From Caldifarciminota bacterium (GTDB taxonomy: Bacteria > Hydrothermota > UBA3073), in NCBI GenBank assembly GCA_030606335.1, contig JAUWGP010000001.1, positions 1-64,000 on the forward strand: a stretch of 64,000 nt of DNA, written 5' to 3'. A program made the position numbers and the translations under genes. Numbering within the stretch: position 1 is the stretch's first letter; every line of letters begins with the position of its first letter. The notes below the pieces were generated by a model. That model had not been told where the DNA came from, made no database searches, and worked only from the letters and a program-made list of their open reading frames with translations. Shown here one piece after another: positions 59,935-64,000 of this stretch.

Positions 59935-62742
59935 CTATTTTATCACCACAAACTTACCTATATACTTCTGACCCTTTGGTGTTTCTACAACATATACATA
60001 GAGACCATACGACACCTCAACACCGCTTTCGTTCCGCATATCCCAGAACTCGTATCCAGTTTCTTTACTATTATGGCTTACTGTAGCAACAATATCGCCG
60101 CTCACAGTATATATTCTTATATTACACTCCTCAGGCAGGTTTGTAAACTGCAATTTCTTCTCATACCAAACCTTTTCCCACTCAGCAGAAACTATATATG
60201 GATTTGGTACAACCTTGATGCCTTCAATACCTATATCTTCAATCTCAGCTTCCTCTGTACTAAATATATACTTAATTTTGCTCGAGAAAGGCTTATCTGT
60301 AATAATTGTATACTCATCACTATTAGACGGTGGAATTGCATCCTCAGGTCCATTTTGAGTCCTTATATACACAGCAGAGAAATCCACAGTATCCTTATCT
60401 TCAATATAGTAATAGTAGAAGCCAAGCTCATCAGGGAACCAATCGCCATAACCTTCATTCGGATTCCATCCTGCTCCACCAGGAATGAGGTCCCAGCCAG
60501 CAGGACCAAAATAGAGAGAATCATTTGGAATAAATATATTATCGTAACGGAAATCTACGAAAACTACTTCACTTGCAGGTAGTGGGTTAAGAGAATCTGT
60601 AACTATCTCTACATATATTGGTAGATTTATGCTGTCTTGATTTATACTATCAGGATATGGTCCAAAGAAGCTGTAAATGTCTGCCCAGGTACCCAATCCA
60701 TCTGTATCTATTGTAATTCTAAAGTCATCTGCTCCATGGACGTAACAGGGGTCAACCCTTGGTCCGGGCTCTCTATCCTCAATAAACCAGTCAAAGGTAC
60801 TTGTATCTCCAAACACCTTTGTCCAGCCAATAGTCTTGAATCTTGGCCCAACATCCATTAATGTAAGTCTAAATCCATCCACGACAGGAATATTATCCAG
60901 AGAGCTGTCTGAGAGATATTGATTATAAAATAGTGTGCAGGGGGGAGATGTGGAGATATCTACAAGATTGAATGTTGTGATATATGTGGTATCATCATAT
61001 GGAACTCTATCATTAAAGGAAATCTCGTATGTATGACCTGTAATAACATTCGGGTCAATCATACTGATAAGAGCAAGACCATCGCATATACCAGAGACAT
61101 GATGGAGTGTATCACCCCCTATTATCTCTCCGGGATTAAATCCCGAAGGAGGTACACCTGGAATGACAGAGACAACATTTGGAGAGCTGGGTCTGCCCTT
61201 TGGTGATTCATAGGATTGCTCCAGCGAGTCAGGATTCTGATTTCCTTGGTCGTATGCCGTAACACAGTACCAGTATTCAACGCCATTTATAACATTAGTG
61301 TCTATAAAGGTATGGCGTAACCCCGTATCCTCTCCAAGGGACTGCGGAAAGGCAGGGTCTCTTCCCTTTATCCCATCCTTCAGGTCAAATATTACTTGAG
61401 GAACAAAACCTACTATCCTTCCGTATTCATCAGTTACAGTCTCGCCCCAGGTCATCCCCCCATCAGTACTTTTATATACCTTATAACCCTCAAAATCTTC
61501 TAATCCTGTACGTGGGTCAATACTGCTCTCAGAGGGCTCAGCCTCCCAGTAAAGGGTAACCTTTCTATTTCCAGCAACAGAGTTTACAATAGGCGATGAA
61601 GGTGGTCCTGAACCAAGATAATCTCTCTCAGCCATTAATCTTGCCTCAGATAGATTTGTAAAAAGGTCTGACGAATCAAAACCTGCTGTAACTACAATAG
61701 CAGAATGGATGGTGTCACCAGGAAGGAAATCAAAGGCTCCTGTAGATATAATGAAGTTCCATGCCCTTAGACTATCATAGGGAATCTCTCCTATAAGGTC
61801 AGTATTATCTATCCTTACATCATCACCATGGAAGTAATAAGATGGCTCTATATCTGGACAAGACGTGTCTGATGATACTACAGGCCACAACTGCTCATCG
61901 GTGAGCGGCTTATAGGTTCTGTCGAAATAATGAAAATCAGTAACTCCCATATCATAAGGCGTCTTCAGGATACATACACCAATCATCCCCATGGTTTCCC
62001 AGGGTTCATGAGGAATTCCATCTCCATCCTCGTAGTATATGAAGTCACCCTCACAAAAATATAGATAATCCTTGAAATCATAATCCGGACGAAATGCGCC
62101 ATGGTATCCCCAGTACATATTGTGTATCGTGGAATCTGAGGTATTTATTATCTCAAGGTCAAAAAATATAAAGTCCTCTGCATAAGCTCTGCCAAATGAA
62201 TATGTAGTCTGCCTGACTAAAATACCCAGGGGACCTTTGGGGTTATATGTATCATTGAATATACAAAAGGCATCCCTTTCTGATACAAACTCTCCTGGAA
62301 TCTCCTCTCCTGTCTCAGGGTCCTTTCTAAACCTACCAGGCCAAAACCTTTCTCCAAATTCATCCCTTGGCCAGGTAGTGTCCGCATCACTTATAGCCAT
62401 AATGGGCATCCCATCAGGTGTTTCGAGGTCACCCGAAAACAGGTCACCAAGAGAACCATCCTTTGCCTCCCAATCGAAATATGTTCTTGATATGAATGAT
62501 TCTATTACATTATCCTGTACAGCGGCAAAGGGTCCCAGACCAAAGCAGTACTGCTGCTCAAACACTGCCCAGGATGGCCAGTGCATTGATGGTGCATAAA
62601 AATGGAATTCAGAAAAGAGTCCAAAGTTACTCGTGGTGGTAGAAAGTTCCCCCATATCCAGGATTGCTATAGCCCTGTCTTCTTTACCTGCATACAAAGA
62701 TAGTGCTGCAAGTGTAAGTATAATACTACATACTCTCTTCAT
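59935..62742 (-). CDS. Very large FN3-containing secreted protein with sorting domain (second module)
   Basis: 935 residues from ATG 62742, where MKRVCSIILTLAALSLYAG is the signal peptide; ten upstream in-frame residues reach into the receptor gene and are ignored. It shares with the 1078-residue protein the aromatic N-terminal half (EDFIFFDLEIINTSDSTIHNMYWGYHGAF type), AEARLMAERDYLGSGPPSSP leading into an FN3-like module (about 410-460, FEGYKVYKSTDGGMTW), and the distinctive sorting domain (IKVVPNPYIVSAEW, KKLQFTNLPEECNIRIYTV, SYGLYVYVVETPKGQKYIGKF). It starts seven bases after the receptor stop codon, so the two are co-translated or nearly so. No catalytic motif recognised. Confidence 0.83.
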   Translation of the reverse strand: MKRVCSIILTLAALSLYAGKEDRAIAILDMGELSTTTSNFGLFSEFHFYAPSMHWPSWAVFEQQYCFGLGPFAAVQDNVIESFISRTYFDWEAKDGSLGDLFSGDLETPDGMPIMAISDADTTWPRDEFGERFWPGRFRKDPETGEEIPGEFVSERDAFCIFNDTYNPKGPLGILVRQTTYSFGRAYAEDFIFFDLEIINTSDSTIHNMYWGYHGAFRPDYDFKDYLYFCEGDFIYYEDGDGIPHEPWETMGMIGVCILKTPYDMGVTDFHYFDRTYKPLTDEQLWPVVSSDTSCPDIEPSYYFHGDDVRIDNTDLIGEIPYDSLRAWNFIISTGAFDFLPGDTIHSAIVVTAGFDSSDLFTNLSEARLMAERDYLGSGPPSSPIVNSVAGNRKVTLYWEAEPSESSIDPRTGLEDFEGYKVYKSTDGGMTWGETVTDEYGRIVGFVPQVIFDLKDGIKGRDPAFPQSLGEDTGLRHTFIDTNVINGVEYWYCVTAYDQGNQNPDSLEQSYESPKGRPSSPNVVSVIPGVPPSGFNPGEIIGGDTLHHVSGICDGLALISMIDPNVITGHTYEISFNDRVPYDDTTYITTFNLVDISTSPPCTLFYNQYLSDSSLDNIPVVDGFRLTLMDVGPRFKTIGWTKVFGDTSTFDWFIEDREPGPRVDPCYVHGADDFRITIDTDGLGTWADIYSFFGPYPDSINQDSINLPIYVEIVTDSLNPLPASEVVFVDFRYDNIFIPNDSLYFGPAGWDLIPGGAGWNPNEGYGDWFPDELGFYYYYIEDKDTVDFSAVYIRTQNGPEDAIPPSNSDEYTIITDKPFSSKIKYIFSTEEAEIEDIGIEGIKVVPNPYIVSAEWEKVWYEKKLQFTNLPEECNIRIYTVSGDIVATVSHNSKETGYEFWDMRNESGVEVSYGLYVYVVETPKGQKYIGKFVVIK

Positions 62743-62749
62743 AATTATC

Positions 62750-64000
62750 TTACCAGAAAAGCTTAAAACCACATCTTACCTCTCTACGTTTGCCTACATT
62801 ACGGGGGTCATATACAGCATCAGGTGATGTGCCAAGACCTCCCCAACCTGGATCCCAGGGGTCTCCTGTCCTTGAATACACATAAAGTGGATTTAAATGG
62901 TCAAGTAAATTTGTACCCTCTATAAACAAACGGGATGATATCCCTTTGAAAATTAGCATCTCCTTTTCAACCCTGAGGTTAACCTCAGATGTCCACGCCA
63001 TCCTAGCAGAATTTTGCTCAACGTACAATCCCGGTCCTACATAGGGAGTGTATGGAAGACCACTTGATGCCTCTATAAGCAGATTGAAGCTTGTGTTTGC
63101 CAGCCACCTTATACGATAAGATTCTGGATATTCAATGCTCAAAGAAAAGGCAATATCATGGGTTCTGTCAAAACCAAGATAATACTCAGTCATAGCCTCA
63201 GGTCGTCCGGTATATGCATTCCAGAATCCCTCCATTGGTGATGAACGGTTACCCCTTGCTACAGAGAATGTATAGTTAAAGGATGTATAAATGATATCAA
63301 CAATTCTTCCCTTAAGAGTCAGATCAATTCCCTTGGAATTCCCATAATCTTCATTATCATAAACAAAATAATCTATACCAGACCAACGAATAGACCTTGT
63401 GGTCACCATATTTGTCATATCTTTATAGAATGCGGTAATGTAAAAGGCAAAAGACTCGCTAAGTTTTTGCTGCAGTCCAACCTCATAGGCAACTGTCTTC
63501 TGTGCCTCTATACTGGGGTTTCCTATTATTACATTGTTTATGAGAGAATCGGGGTCAAGATAGTGTAGATTCGTATACTGACAGTAATAAGATGGATTCT
63601 GAAAGAAGTGTCCATAGGCAAAATGGAGTACAGTCCTATCTGTTACAGGATGTGCAAGCCCAATTCTGGGACTAAACTGCATCTTTTTATCCACTCTTAC
63701 AACCTCTGATTCCGGGTCTCTTATATCACTCCACATATCCGTTCTTGGGTCTGCATAATCAAACCTGATACCTGCATTGAGCACCATATAGTCATACTCC
63801 ATCTTATCCTGGAGATATGCCGCAGCCTCAACAGGATAGTGCTGAAATTCCTGAAACTGATAGGGACCACCAACAACCATGCGACTCATCTGGTGCAGGT
63901 AAAGGTCACATCTCTTTACCTCAACACCTGCCTTAAATTGATGTCTGTTGTTTAATTGTATTGTCAAACTACTGTTTAAAGAGATACTACCTGTCTTTGA
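62750..64000 (-). CDS. TonB-dependent receptor, C-terminal part (runs off the window)
   Basis: Barrel portion of a second TonB-dependent receptor; the frame continues to the window edge with no start, so N-terminal regulatory and plug domains lie outside. At least 416 codons are present. Family blocks visible are the barrel RHQFKAGVEVKRCDLY, AAYLQDKMEYDYMVLNAGIRFDYADPRTD, FSPRIGLAHPVTDRTVLHFAYGHFFQNPS, KTVAYEVGLQQKLSESFAFYITAFYKDM, and the last strand REVRCGFKLFW ending in an aromatic residue. It shares these blocks in the same order with the receptor at 39842-42856, and like it is followed by a large FN3/sorting-domain gene. Confidence 0.92.
   Translation of the reverse strand, partial: SKTGSISLNSSLTIQLNNRHQFKAGVEVKRCDLYLHQMSRMVVGGPYQFQEFQHYPVEAAAYLQDKMEYDYMVLNAGIRFDYADPRTDMWSDIRDPESEVVRVDKKMQFSPRIGLAHPVTDRTVLHFAYGHFFQNPSYYCQYTNLHYLDPDSLINNVIIGNPSIEAQKTVAYEVGLQQKLSESFAFYITAFYKDMTNMVTTRSIRWSGIDYFVYDNEDYGNSKGIDLTLKGRIVDIIYTSFNYTFSVARGNRSSPMEGFWNAYTGRPEAMTEYYLGFDRTHDIAFSLSIEYPESYRIRWLANTSFNLLIEASSGLPYTPYVGPGLYVEQNSARMAWTSEVNLRVEKEMLIFKGISSRLFIEGTNLLDHLNPLYVYSRTGDPWDPGWGGLGTSPDAVYDPRNVGKRREVRCGFKLFW

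Overview
The window is a piece of an AT-rich bacterial chromosome from a diderm (outer-membrane) organism of the Fibrobacteres-Chlorobi-Bacteroidetes type, most likely one of the uncultured candidate phyla in or near that group (WOR-3/Stahlbacteria, TA06 or Cloacimonadota-like). This placement is inference. It rests on LPS-type genes (an LptF/G permease, rfaE2), a TonB-like protein, two TonB-dependent receptors, two PorV/PorQ-like outer-membrane proteins, and eleven large secreted proteins that end in a FlgD-like C-terminal sorting domain of the type IX secretion type. Spacers are full of short palindromic repeats.

Region 1 (1-11.6 kb) is housekeeping. On the + strand frr-uppS-cdsA overlap by 1 and 4 bases, and dxr-rseP follow. 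Convergent to them is a minus-strand operon from a consensus promoter at 9275-9303: a small unknown gene, an LptF/G permease, pyrimidine-nucleoside phosphorylase, and a fused RNase HII/Clp1-like kinase. A TldE/PmbA homologue with its own terminator follows.

Region 2 (11.6-33 kb) is an array of eight secreted, sorting-domain proteins: two tandem propeller paralogues, a propeller/Ig protein, two tandem CARDB-type paralogues (the first split by a frameshift), an M6 metalloprotease, a subtilase and a BNR-repeat protein. Four of these share an amidotransferase-like domain just before the sorting domain.

Region 3 (33-43 kb) and Region 6 (56-64 kb) are two versions of one gene module on the minus strand: TonB-dependent receptor, then a very large FN3-containing sorting-domain protein, then further exported proteins and a PorV-like porin. 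Region 3 has an NHL-repeat lipoprotein. Region 6 has a LamG-like cargo and an unrecognised lipoprotein, and its receptor runs off the window.

Region 4 (43-53.3 kb) is again housekeeping: hutI, an NrdG-like activase, a TonB-like protein, rfaE2-obg, a partial rnf cluster (rnfC and rnfD only) with an intervening-sequence-type four-helix protein between them, a DciA-like gene overlapping a GxxExxY gene, mgtE, and tRNA-Asp.

Region 5 (53.3-56.3 kb) is a small toxin/AMPylation island: a Fic protein and a MntA/HepT pair, each preceded by a copy of the same ~100-bp repeat that carries a perfect sigma70 promoter.

Most promoters that can be read directly have the form TTGAC(A/T)-17 nt-TATAAT. The features most worth a second look are the RNase HII/Clp1 fusion, the 62-bp terminal-inverted-repeat element, repeat-derived inserts inside sorting domains, the duplicated receptor/cargo/porin module, the duplicated promoter repeat in the Fic/HepT-MntA island, and the apparently leaderless rnfC.
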